From GCA-2729515 sp036336695 (lineage in GTDB: Bacteria > Myxococcota_A > UBA9160 > SMWR01), in assembly GCA_036336695.1 (NCBI GenBank), contig JAYZFQ010000084.1, forward strand, positions 1 to 64,000: 64,000 nucleotides of DNA. Reading direction: 5' to 3'. This document shows, piece by piece, positions 57,007-64,000 of the stretch. Below the pieces are notes generated by a model. It was not told where the DNA came from, did no database searches, and was given only the letters and a program-made list of their open reading frames with translations. Every line of letters starts with the position of its first letter. The stretch's first letter is position 1. The position numbers were made by a program, and so were the translations under genes.

Positions 57007-57828
57007 TCAGCCGAAGGAGCGCCAGAGCATGTCGGCACTGATGCCGAGGAGGAAGATGCCGAAGATGATCCGGAGTCGCGTTTCGCTGAGGCGGTTTGCC
57101 AGCTTCACACCGCGGGGCGCTGAAATGAGGATCGCCGGGAGCATCACGAGGAAGGCGAGGCCGTCGACGTAGCCCAGGGACCAGGCAGGTCTTCCCGCGG
57201 CCCCGATGCCGTTGATGATCGCCCCGATCGTTCCCACCGTGGCGATCGCGCACGACCCGGCGGCTGCTACGGCCACGGCGCGATGAATCGAGACGCCACA
57301 CAAGGTGAGGGCGGGTGTCGTGAAGGTCCCGCCCGTGATCCCGATCATGGTGGAAATGCACCCGATGGCGGCCGAGATCAGGTCGCGAATGGGGTGTCCG
57401 GGCACCTTCTGGGCGATTTTCACGTGCTTGGGAAGGGCGAGCATCTCGATCGCGATGGCCAGGGATGCAAAGGCGAAGACTGTGGCGAGGGTCGTGCCCG
57501 GTACAACGCGCGCGATGAAGATGCCGCCGATCACACCGACCACCAGCGCGGGAATCCACGAGCGCAGGAAGGCCACATCCAGGTTTCCCGCACGGTGTTG
57601 CATCATCGCGCTGCGCAGGCCGGTGGGAATTGCGAGCGCAAGCGAGGTGCCGGCGGCAACGTGCATGACCTGAGTGGGGTCGACGCCGAAGATGGGAAAC
57701 ATGAAGAGAAAGATCGGAACGCGGAGGATTCCGCCGCCTACGCCGAACAGGCCCCCGACGAATCCCGAGCCGAGCCCGGCCAACAAGAGTGAAAGCACAT
57801 AGAGAACGGTCGGGTTGATGTCCGGCAT
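57007..57828 (-). CDS. TauE/SafE family membrane exporter
   Basis: The 273-aa protein has eight or so membrane segments with both family repeats: GFVGGLFGVGGGILRVPIF and TMIGITGGTFTTPALTLCG, and the HVAAGTSLALAIPTG segment. It belongs to the sulfite/organic-anion exporter family. The start at 57828 follows GGGGGAATCTGCATACC. It lies 58 bases downstream of the nitronate monooxygenase-like gene, on the same strand, so they may be cotranscribed, and it converges with the BVMO gene. Confidence 0.9.
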   Translation of the reverse strand: MPDINPTVLYVLSLLLAGLGSGFVGGLFGVGGGILRVPIFLFMFPIFGVDPTQVMHVAAGTSLALAIPTGLRSAMMQHRAGNLDVAFLRSWIPALVVGVIGGIFIARVVPGTTLATVFAFASLAIAIEMLALPKHVKIAQKVPGHPIRDLISAAIGCISTMIGITGGTFTTPALTLCGVSIHRAVAVAAAGSCAIATVGTIGAIINGIGAAGRPAWSLGYVDGLAFLVMLPAILISAPRGVKLANRLSETRLRIIFGIFLLGISADMLWRSFG

Positions 57829-57886
57829 GGTATGCAGATTCCCCCGGGCGAGTTCCTGGAGTGCGTTTCGGAACTCGTAGCGGGCG

Positions 57887-58834
57887 TCAGCTGGCGGCTT
57901 CGCTCCGGTAGCGTGCGAGCCTTTCGAGGGTTGCTTCGAAACCGCGCACGGTATCGGCGATGATCTCTGCCACCGGGCGGACCTGGTCGATGCGGCCTGC
58001 GACCTGTCCCGTGAGGGCCAGCCCCGCCTCCAGGTCGCCACCGAAGTAGAGGTCCCGGATGCCCCCGGCGAGTGCCTGCATCGGGTCGCCGTCACCGTTT
58101 TCGAGTCGTTCACTGCGTTGGCTGCGGAGCACGCGGAGCGCAGGCCCCTTTTCGGGCTTGAGCAGGACTGTTCCCGTTTCGGGGGCCTCGGTGATTGCGT
58201 GTTTCCAGTTTTCGTGAACCGGGGACTCGGCGGCCGATACCATGCGCGTGCCCATCACGATTCCCTCGGCGCCCAGGGCGAAGGCCGCCGCCATGCTGGC
58301 ACCGTCGCAGATGCCGCCGGCCGCGATGATCGGCACGTCCACGTGCGCCCGGACCAGGGGCAGCAGGACGAATGTCGCCACTTCGCGATGGTTCTTGAAT
58401 CCGCCGCCTTCTCCGCCTTCGACGATCAGGCCGTCCACCCCCGCATCGACCGCCTTGAGGGCGCCGGCCAGGTTGGGAACGACGTGAAAGACGGTGAGGC
58501 CCGCGTCCTTGATCTGGCGCGTGTAGCGCGTAGGGCTTCCGGCCGACGTCGTGACGAACTCGACCCCCTGGTCGATGACGAACTGCACGATGTCCGGGTC
58601 GCGGACGAAGGCCTGGGCGATGTTGACGCCGAACGGCCGGTTCGTGAGTTCTCGCATCTTCCGGATCTCGTCCCGTACCGCATCCAACTCCCCGGACGAG
58701 GTCTCGATGATGCCCATGGCGCCCGTTTGTGAAACGGCGGACGCGAGCTGGGCCCGCGCGATCCATCCCATGGGGGCCTGGACGATCGGAATGTCGATCC
58801 CCAGCATCCGAGTGACGCGGTTTTCGAATTGCAT
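57887..58834 (-). CDS. Nitronate monooxygenase-like FMN protein
   Basis: The 315-aa TIM-barrel protein has the NMO/2-nitropropane dioxygenase motifs: PIVQAPMGWIARAQLASAVS at the start, GVNIAQAF, IVEGGEGGGFKNHREVAT, IIAAGGICDGASMAAAFALGAEGIVMGTRM (FMN phosphate site), and a C-terminal FGGDLEAG block. The active-site His of the G-G-E/H-GGH loop is replaced by Gly (GGEGGGF), so the reaction may not be true nitronate oxidation; other family members act on enoyl substrates. The start at 58834 has AGGGACGCTCCACCTCC upstream. Confidence 0.85.
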   Translation of the reverse strand: MQFENRVTRMLGIDIPIVQAPMGWIARAQLASAVSQTGAMGIIETSSGELDAVRDEIRKMRELTNRPFGVNIAQAFVRDPDIVQFVIDQGVEFVTTSAGSPTRYTRQIKDAGLTVFHVVPNLAGALKAVDAGVDGLIVEGGEGGGFKNHREVATFVLLPLVRAHVDVPIIAAGGICDGASMAAAFALGAEGIVMGTRMVSAAESPVHENWKHAITEAPETGTVLLKPEKGPALRVLRSQRSERLENGDGDPMQALAGGIRDLYFGGDLEAGLALTGQVAGRIDQVRPVAEIIADTVRGFEATLERLARYRSEAAS

Positions 58835-58970
58835 GGAGGTGGAGCGTCCCTTCGCGATCGGAGGGCCATCCTAGGGGATGCAGATCCGCTCGTCGAAGGC
58901 GGGCGGCGCCGGTGGCGCGGGCCGTACAGGGATGGTTGCCCCGGATCGGGGGGAGAACTATGAATCGGGC

Positions 58971-59816
58971 ATGGACTACCAATGTTTCGCCGTCGAGGTC
59001 TCGGACGGGATCGCCGAGGTACGCCTCAACCGTCCGGAAGCTTTCAACTCCATGATTCCCGCTTTCTGGGAAGAACTCCCCGCACTGGTCCGGGAACTCG
59101 ATGCAGAGGGGGGTCCCCGTGTGATCGTCCTCACGTCGACGGGGAAGCATTTTTGCGCGGGCATGGACCTCGCTGTCTTCACGAGCGGGTCCGAGAACGT
59201 GACAGGCGGGGAGGGGCACGAGGTCGGGCGCCAGCGGGCGAACATGCGTCGGAACGTGCTCGCGCTCCAGGAAACCTTTACGGCCCTTGAGCGTGCGCGC
59301 ATCCCGGTGATCGCCGCTGTGCAGGGCGGCGCCGTGGGCGGCGCGGTGGACATGATCACCGCGTGTGACATGCGATACATGACGGAGGACGCCTTCCTCT
59401 GCGTTCAGGAAATCAACATCGGAATGACAGCGGACGTCGGGACGCTGCAGCGCCTGCCGAAGCTCATTCCGGAGGGGATTGCGCGCGAACTCGCCTATAC
59501 CGGCCGCCGAATGCCGGCTGCCGAGGCCAAGGCTTGCGGGTTGGTGAACGAGGTCTTCCCGGACCACGACGCGCTGCGGGAGGGAGTCTTCGAAGTCGCC
59601 CGCCAGATCGCGACCAAGTCGCCGCTCGCCATCTGGGGCACGAAGGAGATGATCAATTACACGCGCGACCACTCGGTCGAAGATTCCTTGAACTTCATTG
59701 CCACCTGGCAGACGGGCATGTTCCATCCCAAGGACATGGCGGAAGCGTTCGAGGCGAAGCGGGAGCAGCGCGCTCCCGAGTTCGACGACCTGCTTCCGAT
59801 GAAGAAACCCATCTAG
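58971..59816 (+). CDS. Crotonase family, dienoyl-CoA isomerase (ECH1)-like
   Basis: The 281-aa protein has the crotonase fold (VRLNRPEAFNSMIPAFWEE, GKHFCAGMDL, AAVQGGAVGGAVDM). The active-site region QEINIGMTADVGTLQRLPK aligns with mammalian delta3,5-delta2,4-dienoyl-CoA isomerase: E147 and D155 sit eight residues apart like the catalytic Glu196 and Asp204 pair. It therefore should move double bonds during beta-oxidation of unsaturated acyl-CoA rather than hydrate them. The ATG at 58971 is the normal family start; upstream ATGs are possible. It diverges from the NMO-like gene. Confidence 0.87.
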   Translation: MDYQCFAVEVSDGIAEVRLNRPEAFNSMIPAFWEELPALVRELDAEGGPRVIVLTSTGKHFCAGMDLAVFTSGSENVTGGEGHEVGRQRANMRRNVLALQETFTALERARIPVIAAVQGGAVGGAVDMITACDMRYMTEDAFLCVQEINIGMTADVGTLQRLPKLIPEGIARELAYTGRRMPAAEAKACGLVNEVFPDHDALREGVFEVARQIATKSPLAIWGTKEMINYTRDHSVEDSLNFIATWQTGMFHPKDMAEAFEAKREQRAPEFDDLLPMKKPI

Positions 59817-59824
59817 GTTGCGAG

Positions 59825-60688
59825 ATGGAGGCACCGGCCACGTGGTTTGAGGCTGGGGCTCGCCTTGCCTGGCTGGCCGGACTCTTCCTGGGCCTTTCGG
59901 GAACTTCCGGTGCCGAGTCGGGGACGCAGGGCCTGGGCCTGGCGTGTCCCCTGGAACCGGGGCGCTCGACCCGGGAGATCAAGGTCGACGGGCGCAATCG
60001 GAGCGTGGTGGTGGAGGTCGGCGCCCTGGCGGGGAAGTCGGGTCCGGCGCCCGTGGTGTTCTTCTGGCACGGCTGGGGCGGCGCGGCGGGCGCGCTCCTC
60101 GACGGGATCGGGGCTTCGCGGTCCTGGCCCGAGGCGGTGTTCATCGCACCGGAGGGCCTTCGCCGCCGCTTCCCGGGGCTAAGCTCCCGGTCCCAGCCGG
60201 GCTGGCAGGTTGCGCCCGGAGAACACTCGGACCGCGACATGGCTTTCTTCGACGCTCTCGTTGCGGACCTGTCCCGGCTTCCATGTCTCGATACGAGGCG
60301 TTTCCTGAGCACGGGTTTCTCGAACGGCGGGTACTTTTCGAACCTGCTCGGCTGTGAGCGCGCCGGGGTTCTCGCAGGCATCGCGCCCGTAGGTGGTGGG
60401 GGACCCACCGAGGCCTGCGAGACGCCGGTGCCGGTCTGGATCGCCCACGGCAGGGGCGATCGCGTCATCCCTCTGCGCGAGGGGCGCGGCAGCTTCTCCC
60501 GTTGGCAGGAAACCAACGGCTGCAAGGACATCGAAGTCGACCGCGACGGCTGCCAGGTGGCCCGAGGCTGCAAACGCGAGACGGTGCTCTGCACCTTCCC
60601 CGGTCGGCACACCTGGCCCATGGCCTTGACGCGCCGCTGGCAGCAATTTCTGGCCGCACAACGTCGCGCCGCCGCACCACAGCCCTGA
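59825..60688 (+). CDS. Secreted esterase of PHB depolymerase / feruloyl esterase type
   Basis: The 287-aa protein has a signal peptide (LAWLAGLFLGLSGTSGA) and the esterase_phd pattern: VVFFWHGWGG, the nucleophile in GFSNGG (S166), the acid in HGRGDRVIP and the catalytic His in GRHTWPMA. Six or more cysteines suggest disulfides in the periplasm or outside. Family members split short polyhydroxyalkanoates, feruloyl or acetyl esters. It starts 8 bases after the crotonase stop, so it is probably cotranscribed despite the different location of the product. Confidence 0.85.
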   Translation: MEAPATWFEAGARLAWLAGLFLGLSGTSGAESGTQGLGLACPLEPGRSTREIKVDGRNRSVVVEVGALAGKSGPAPVVFFWHGWGGAAGALLDGIGASRSWPEAVFIAPEGLRRRFPGLSSRSQPGWQVAPGEHSDRDMAFFDALVADLSRLPCLDTRRFLSTGFSNGGYFSNLLGCERAGVLAGIAPVGGGGPTEACETPVPVWIAHGRGDRVIPLREGRGSFSRWQETNGCKDIEVDRDGCQVARGCKRETVLCTFPGRHTWPMALTRRWQQFLAAQRRAAAPQP

Positions 60689-60720
60689 CACGCAGGTTGT
60701 CGCGTGTGGGAGGGCGCCGG

Positions 60721-61317
60721 TCAGCGTCGCCTGCCGTGACGCCGCCTTTCACGCCGGTCCTCGCGTTCGGGCATCAGCAGGTGAAAGGTATGTTGCCAGG
60801 TGTCGTTGGTGAAATGTCTCGACTCCGCCCACCCGGTCGTGCCCGCGAATCTCCCGGCGCCTCCGGTAACCGGGCGAATCGTCGTCGTGTCGAAAGCGAG
60901 GGTCGGACCGGCGGGGGGATAGACTGCGGTTCCATTGACGACGATCTGGTCGATGCCTGCGGCGCCGAAAGCGAAGATCAGGGTGCTGATCCGGGTTTCG
61001 TCGTCGGGCTCGGTAACGTCGATTCCGGTGGTAATCAGGGTTGCGTCGAGGCGGCCGGCGGTCTTTCCGGAAGCGAACTCGGTCGGGAGCGAGACGACCC
61101 GAAGGTCCCCGAGTTGGTGCCCGGTCGAATCCGGGTTGGCGAGCACCGTGCGCGCGGGGCCGTGGAAGACGGAGAACACGAACTCATCGTCGTCGTCGAA
61201 GTCCCTGTCCGCGGCGGCGGGCCCGACCCAGGCCCCAAGGCAGAACAGGACGAGAAGCGTAGTAGCGAACCGGAAACGAATGGAGGGGTTGTCAGCGATA
61301 CAACGGAGCTTCAGCAC
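60721..61317 (-). CDS. Secreted beta-barrel protein (allene oxide cyclase / dirigent-like)
   Basis: The GTG at 61317 with GAGGT eight bases upstream gives a 198-aa product with a signal peptide (LLVLFCLGAWVGPAAA). The mature part reads as an antiparallel beta barrel: LGDLRVVSLPTEF, RLDATLITTGIDV, IDQIVVNGTAVYPPAG, RPVTGGAGRFAGTTGWAESR and TWQHTFHLLMP. The GG-GRFAG-T-G turn and TWxHTFHL strand are those of dirigent/allene-oxide-cyclase-like barrels, which bind small oxygenated lipids or phenols. The C-terminus is Arg-rich. Function in bacteria unknown. Confidence 0.6.
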   Translation of the reverse strand: MLKLRCIADNPSIRFRFATTLLVLFCLGAWVGPAAADRDFDDDDEFVFSVFHGPARTVLANPDSTGHQLGDLRVVSLPTEFASGKTAGRLDATLITTGIDVTEPDDETRISTLIFAFGAAGIDQIVVNGTAVYPPAGPTLAFDTTTIRPVTGGAGRFAGTTGWAESRHFTNDTWQHTFHLLMPEREDRRERRRHGRRR

Positions 61318-61556
61318 AGGGAGAACCTCACGATAGAGCAGCAGGGCGGAGCAGGGCGCGGTGTCTCTCACCGCGCAGCGCAGATCTGGGATACAGCGCG
61401 CACACTTTAGCATCCACCAACGGGCCAGCACGTTCGAATCGATCCCGACTCTGCTCGCCGAGGTCGCAAGGGCGCTTCGGAAACCCCTTTCCGGACGGGT
61501 CGCCCGGGTTTCGGAAATGCTTTTCTTTTTCGGCGTGGCGTCATAGCCTCTAGGTC

Positions 61557-62879
61557 ATGAAGCCTGAAGCAAACTCGAAAGTGGTGATCGTGGGGGCGGG
61601 GTTTGGCGGCCTGTTGTGCGCCCGAGACCTCGATGGATTCGAGACGCGGGATCGGCGCTCTGTCCACGTCACGCTGATCGATCGCCATGACTACCACACG
61701 TTTCAGCCGCTTCTCTACCAGGTGGCGACGTCGCTGCTGGAACCGCTGGACGTGGCCTATCCAATTCGCAAGATCTTTCGCGGCTCGAAAAACATCCACG
61801 TCCGCCAGGCGATGGTCGAACGGGTGGACTTCGAGCGGAAGGTGGTCTGCAGCTCCGATGGCGCGGAGCACTCCTACGACATGCTCGTGCTTGCCACCGG
61901 TAGCACGACCAATTTCTTTGGAAACGAAGCGATCGAGGCCAGTTCCTTCGGTGTGAAGGATCTCTCCGAGGCCCTCCAACTGCGCAACCACGTCCTGGCC
62001 TGCCTGGAGCGGTCGGTCGAGTTCGCGGACCCCGAAGAGCGCCGCCGCCTGTTGACCTTTGTCGTCTGTGGCGGCGGCCCGACGGGCGTCGAATTCGCGG
62101 GCGCTCTCGCCGAACTCCTGGACCTGGTCGTGCCTGCGGAATACCCGGAGCTCCAGCGCGAGGAGTGCCAGATCCACCTGATCGAAGGCCAGGAGCGGGT
62201 GTTGGGTCCGTTCCATCCGAGTCTCTCGGCCTATGCCGGGCGCGTTCTCGAGGGGAAGGGGGTCAAGCTCCACCTGGGCGTCCTCGTGAAGGAGGCCACT
62301 GAGAGCCGGGTGGTGACCGGGGACGGAGAGGTGATCGAGTGCGGGACGATCATGTGGTCTGCCGGCGTGAAACCCGCGGACCTTGGGGACGGGTGCGCGG
62401 CGCAGAAGAACAAGGGAAAGCGCATCCAGGTGGATCGGTGGTTGCGTCTGGTGGAGCACCCGGAGGTCTTTGCCATCGGAGACGTGGCCTGCGTTCCGGA
62501 AGATCCCCGGGGCATTCCGATGTTGGCCCAGCCGGCGATCCAGCAGGGCGGGTACGCAGCGGCGCGGATTCGCGAAATCGTCGAGGGCAAGGACCCGGCG
62601 GGCGCCGCTCCCTTCGAGTACAAGGACAAGGGAACCATGGCGACGGTCGGAAAGAACGCCGCCGTGGTCCAGCTGGGGAAGCTGCGGATTCGCGGCTTCG
62701 CGGGTTGGGTGGCATGGATGGCGCTCCACATCTTCTACCTGATCGGCTTCCGGAACCGGCTCTCGGTGATGCTTTCCTGGGCGGGTTATTTCTTCGGGCG
62801 TGATCGCCCAAGCCGTATCATGACCAGCCCTGCCGGAGACTCCCTTTCTGCGTCGGTGGACGAGGAGTTGAAGCCGTAG
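61557..62879 (+). CDS. ndh: Type II NADH dehydrogenase
   Basis: The 440-aa flavoprotein has the FAD site GAGFGG near residue 14, the HDYHTFQPLLYQVAT block, LVLATGST, the NADH site CGGGPTGVEFAG near residue 172, IQVDRWLR and VFAIGDVAC, and the C-terminal amphipathic membrane anchor (GWVAWMALHIFYLIGFRNRL). It passes electrons from NADH to quinone without pumping protons. The start at 61557 is the family start, though no strong ribosome site is visible. The final 40 residues are polar and extend beyond most relatives. Confidence 0.92.
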   Translation: MKPEANSKVVIVGAGFGGLLCARDLDGFETRDRRSVHVTLIDRHDYHTFQPLLYQVATSLLEPLDVAYPIRKIFRGSKNIHVRQAMVERVDFERKVVCSSDGAEHSYDMLVLATGSTTNFFGNEAIEASSFGVKDLSEALQLRNHVLACLERSVEFADPEERRRLLTFVVCGGGPTGVEFAGALAELLDLVVPAEYPELQREECQIHLIEGQERVLGPFHPSLSAYAGRVLEGKGVKLHLGVLVKEATESRVVTGDGEVIECGTIMWSAGVKPADLGDGCAAQKNKGKRIQVDRWLRLVEHPEVFAIGDVACVPEDPRGIPMLAQPAIQQGGYAAARIREIVEGKDPAGAAPFEYKDKGTMATVGKNAAVVQLGKLRIRGFAGWVAWMALHIFYLIGFRNRLSVMLSWAGYFFGRDRPSRIMTSPAGDSLSASVDEELKP

Positions 62880-62917
62880 TCTCCGGTGTCCCAACGGGTT
62901 TCTAAAGAAGGCAACAC

Positions 62918-64000
62918 GTGGCGCGGACGCTTCTGATCTTCCTCGCGGGTCTCCTCGCGGGCGCGGTGGGATTCCTCTTGTGGGATCTACGCCCGGAAAG
63001 GGTGGAGAAGGTGGCAGCGAACCAGGATCTCGAAGCCAGCCTGGACGCGTTGGCCGATTCGTTGCGGGATGCAGGGGGGTTCGTTCGCGGTCACGAGTGG
63101 TTCGGCAGCGAGGAGGAGCAGGCCGAGGCCTACCGGCACATCGTGCGGATCTTGATCAACAAGCTGGAAGCGCACGCTCTGGCCGAGCCGGACTTCCCGG
63201 TGTTTCTTTCGCTGAACCATTTCAACAAGGCCGGTATGGACAACTCGGACCAGCGGTACCGCATCGCCTTGTTCGACGGCGATGGCGTCTACCGGGTCTG
63301 GGGAAACCGCGGCACGAGTCGGCGGCTCGACTTCGCGGTGTATGGCCTGCACTCGCTATCGGACACGGTGGATACGCTTTCGACCGATGAACTCGAGGTC
63401 GCACCCGATGGCACCTTCGAATTGATCCTTGGCGGTGAGGAACGCGCGGGGAACTGGTTGCGAACGGATTCGGGGCCGCAGCGGATTCTCGTGCGCCAGA
63501 TCCATTCGGACTGGGCGAACGAATCGCCGGGAGAAATGCATATCGACCGGATAGACGCGGGAAGGCCCGTGTATCCCGAGTTCTCCCAGCTCGTCATGGC
63601 CGAGCGCCTCGCGGCTGCGACCAACGCGTTTGCCGAAGAGGTCCGCCTGTGGCCGGAATTCAGTCGGACCCGACTCGCGGCGCTCGCACCGGCGAACGCC
63701 CTGTCGCCGCCCCGGGATACGGGAGGGCAGGGGGGATTGGCGGGGCGCCTCATGGTCGGAGGGCACTACGCCCTCGAAGACGACGAAGCGCTGATCATCA
63801 CCAGCTGGCCGGCCGACGCCGCCTACCAGGGGATTCAGCTCGGCCATCACTGGTGGGAATCCCTGGACTACGCCAATCGCCAGACCAGTCTCTCCGCGGA
63901 TCAGGCACGCGTGAGTTCCGATGGGGCCTACCACTACGTAATCTCCGAGCGGGATCCCGGCGTCCCCAACTGGCTGGACACGGAAGGTTTTTCACGCGGC
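62918..64000 (+). CDS. DUF1214 domain protein, truncated by the window edge
   Basis: The GTG at 62918 (AAGAAGG upstream) opens a frame that is still open at 64000, so at least 361 codons are present and the C-terminus is missing. An N-terminal membrane anchor (TLLIFLAGLLAGAVGFLLW) is followed by a soluble region with a DUF1214-type end: YHYVISERDPGVPNWLDT near residue 340. The protein is a membrane-anchored relative of the gene at 25540, which carries AHRDPGVENWIDT at the same place. Function unknown. It lies 38 bases after ndh and may be cotranscribed. Confidence 0.8.
   Translation, partial: MARTLLIFLAGLLAGAVGFLLWDLRPERVEKVAANQDLEASLDALADSLRDAGGFVRGHEWFGSEEEQAEAYRHIVRILINKLEAHALAEPDFPVFLSLNHFNKAGMDNSDQRYRIALFDGDGVYRVWGNRGTSRRLDFAVYGLHSLSDTVDTLSTDELEVAPDGTFELILGGEERAGNWLRTDSGPQRILVRQIHSDWANESPGEMHIDRIDAGRPVYPEFSQLVMAERLAAATNAFAEEVRLWPEFSRTRLAALAPANALSPPRDTGGQGGLAGRLMVGGHYALEDDEALIITSWPADAAYQGIQLGHHWWESLDYANRQTSLSADQARVSSDGAYHYVISERDPGVPNWLDTEGFSRG

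Noticed and set aside
58960..58971. Start of the crotonase at the ATG at 58960 with GGGGGAG upstream
   Set aside because: That ATG is in a different frame from the crotonase; the family start fits ATG 58971.

Overview
The window is high-GC, gene-dense DNA from a free-living aerobic Gram-negative bacterium. Predicted lipoproteins, Tat leaders, a PEP-CTERM surface protein, KUP, type II NADH dehydrogenase and many flavin- and iron-dependent oxygenases fit an uncultured deltaproteobacterium-like lineage (Myxococcota, Binatota or Desulfobacterota relatives). That placement is inference from gene content; no rRNA or universal marker gene is present. I see no tRNA, rRNA, CRISPR array, insertion sequence, phage gene or attachment site.

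Layout. 0-7 kb: truncated exported protein, DUF3127, SnoaL-like protein, exported aldo/keto reductase, Rieske oxygenase, TMTC-like glycosyltransferase, SDR. 6.9-15.6 kb: very large multicopper oxidase with a haem-binding partner, then a 1459-aa lipoprotein joining a GH16 glucanase, a CBM6 and a c-type haem motif. 15.6-19.8 kb: amidohydrolase divergent from a tightly packed esterase / alpha-beta-barrel / alpha-beta-barrel / SDR operon. 20-25.5 kb: small helical proteins, a class II amidotransferase broken by an in-frame UGA, an HvfC-like protein without its usual DUF692 partner, and KUP. 25.5-38.5 kb: two-domain flavin monooxygenase and MarR, DUF1214, DUF4136, a DUF3050-TTC38 pair, an alkylsulfatase-like lipoprotein, the DUF3300-DUF2950 pair and a catechol O-methyltransferase homologue. 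38.5-47.5 kb: TauE/SafE exporter, PEP-CTERM protein, spermidine-synthase fusion, a four-module chitin-degrading enzyme (AA10 LPMO, CBM2, GH18, CBM2-like), amidohydrolase and a Yip1 protein. 47.5-50.5 kb: an overlapping PhyH oxygenase and PhnZ-type HD oxygenase, and a sulfatase-like lipoprotein. 50.5-54.5 kb: a membrane-anchored redoxin whose active site reads W-UGA-P-Y-C, a DsbD/ScsB-type reductase, and a divergent TetR gene with two palindromic operators. 54.6-64 kb: SRPBCC protein, Baeyer-Villiger-type monooxygenase, TauE/SafE, nitronate monooxygenase-like protein, dienoyl-CoA-isomerase-like crotonase, secreted esterase, secreted beta-barrel-like protein, ndh, and a truncated DUF1214 protein.

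How it works together. Much of the content is a broad oxidative catabolism toolkit for terpenoid-, aromatic- or steroid-like carbon and for polysaccharides (chitin, beta-glucan), with probable phosphonate use. The most notable locus is 50.5-54.5 kb. There a UGA sits exactly at the first active-site position of a redoxin, a strong hairpin of bacterial SECIS type lies just downstream, and a DsbD-type electron donor is encoded next to it. I read this as a selenoprotein thiol-redox system under TetR control. Two further in-frame UGAs (21559 and 34437) are noted separately and are much less certain.
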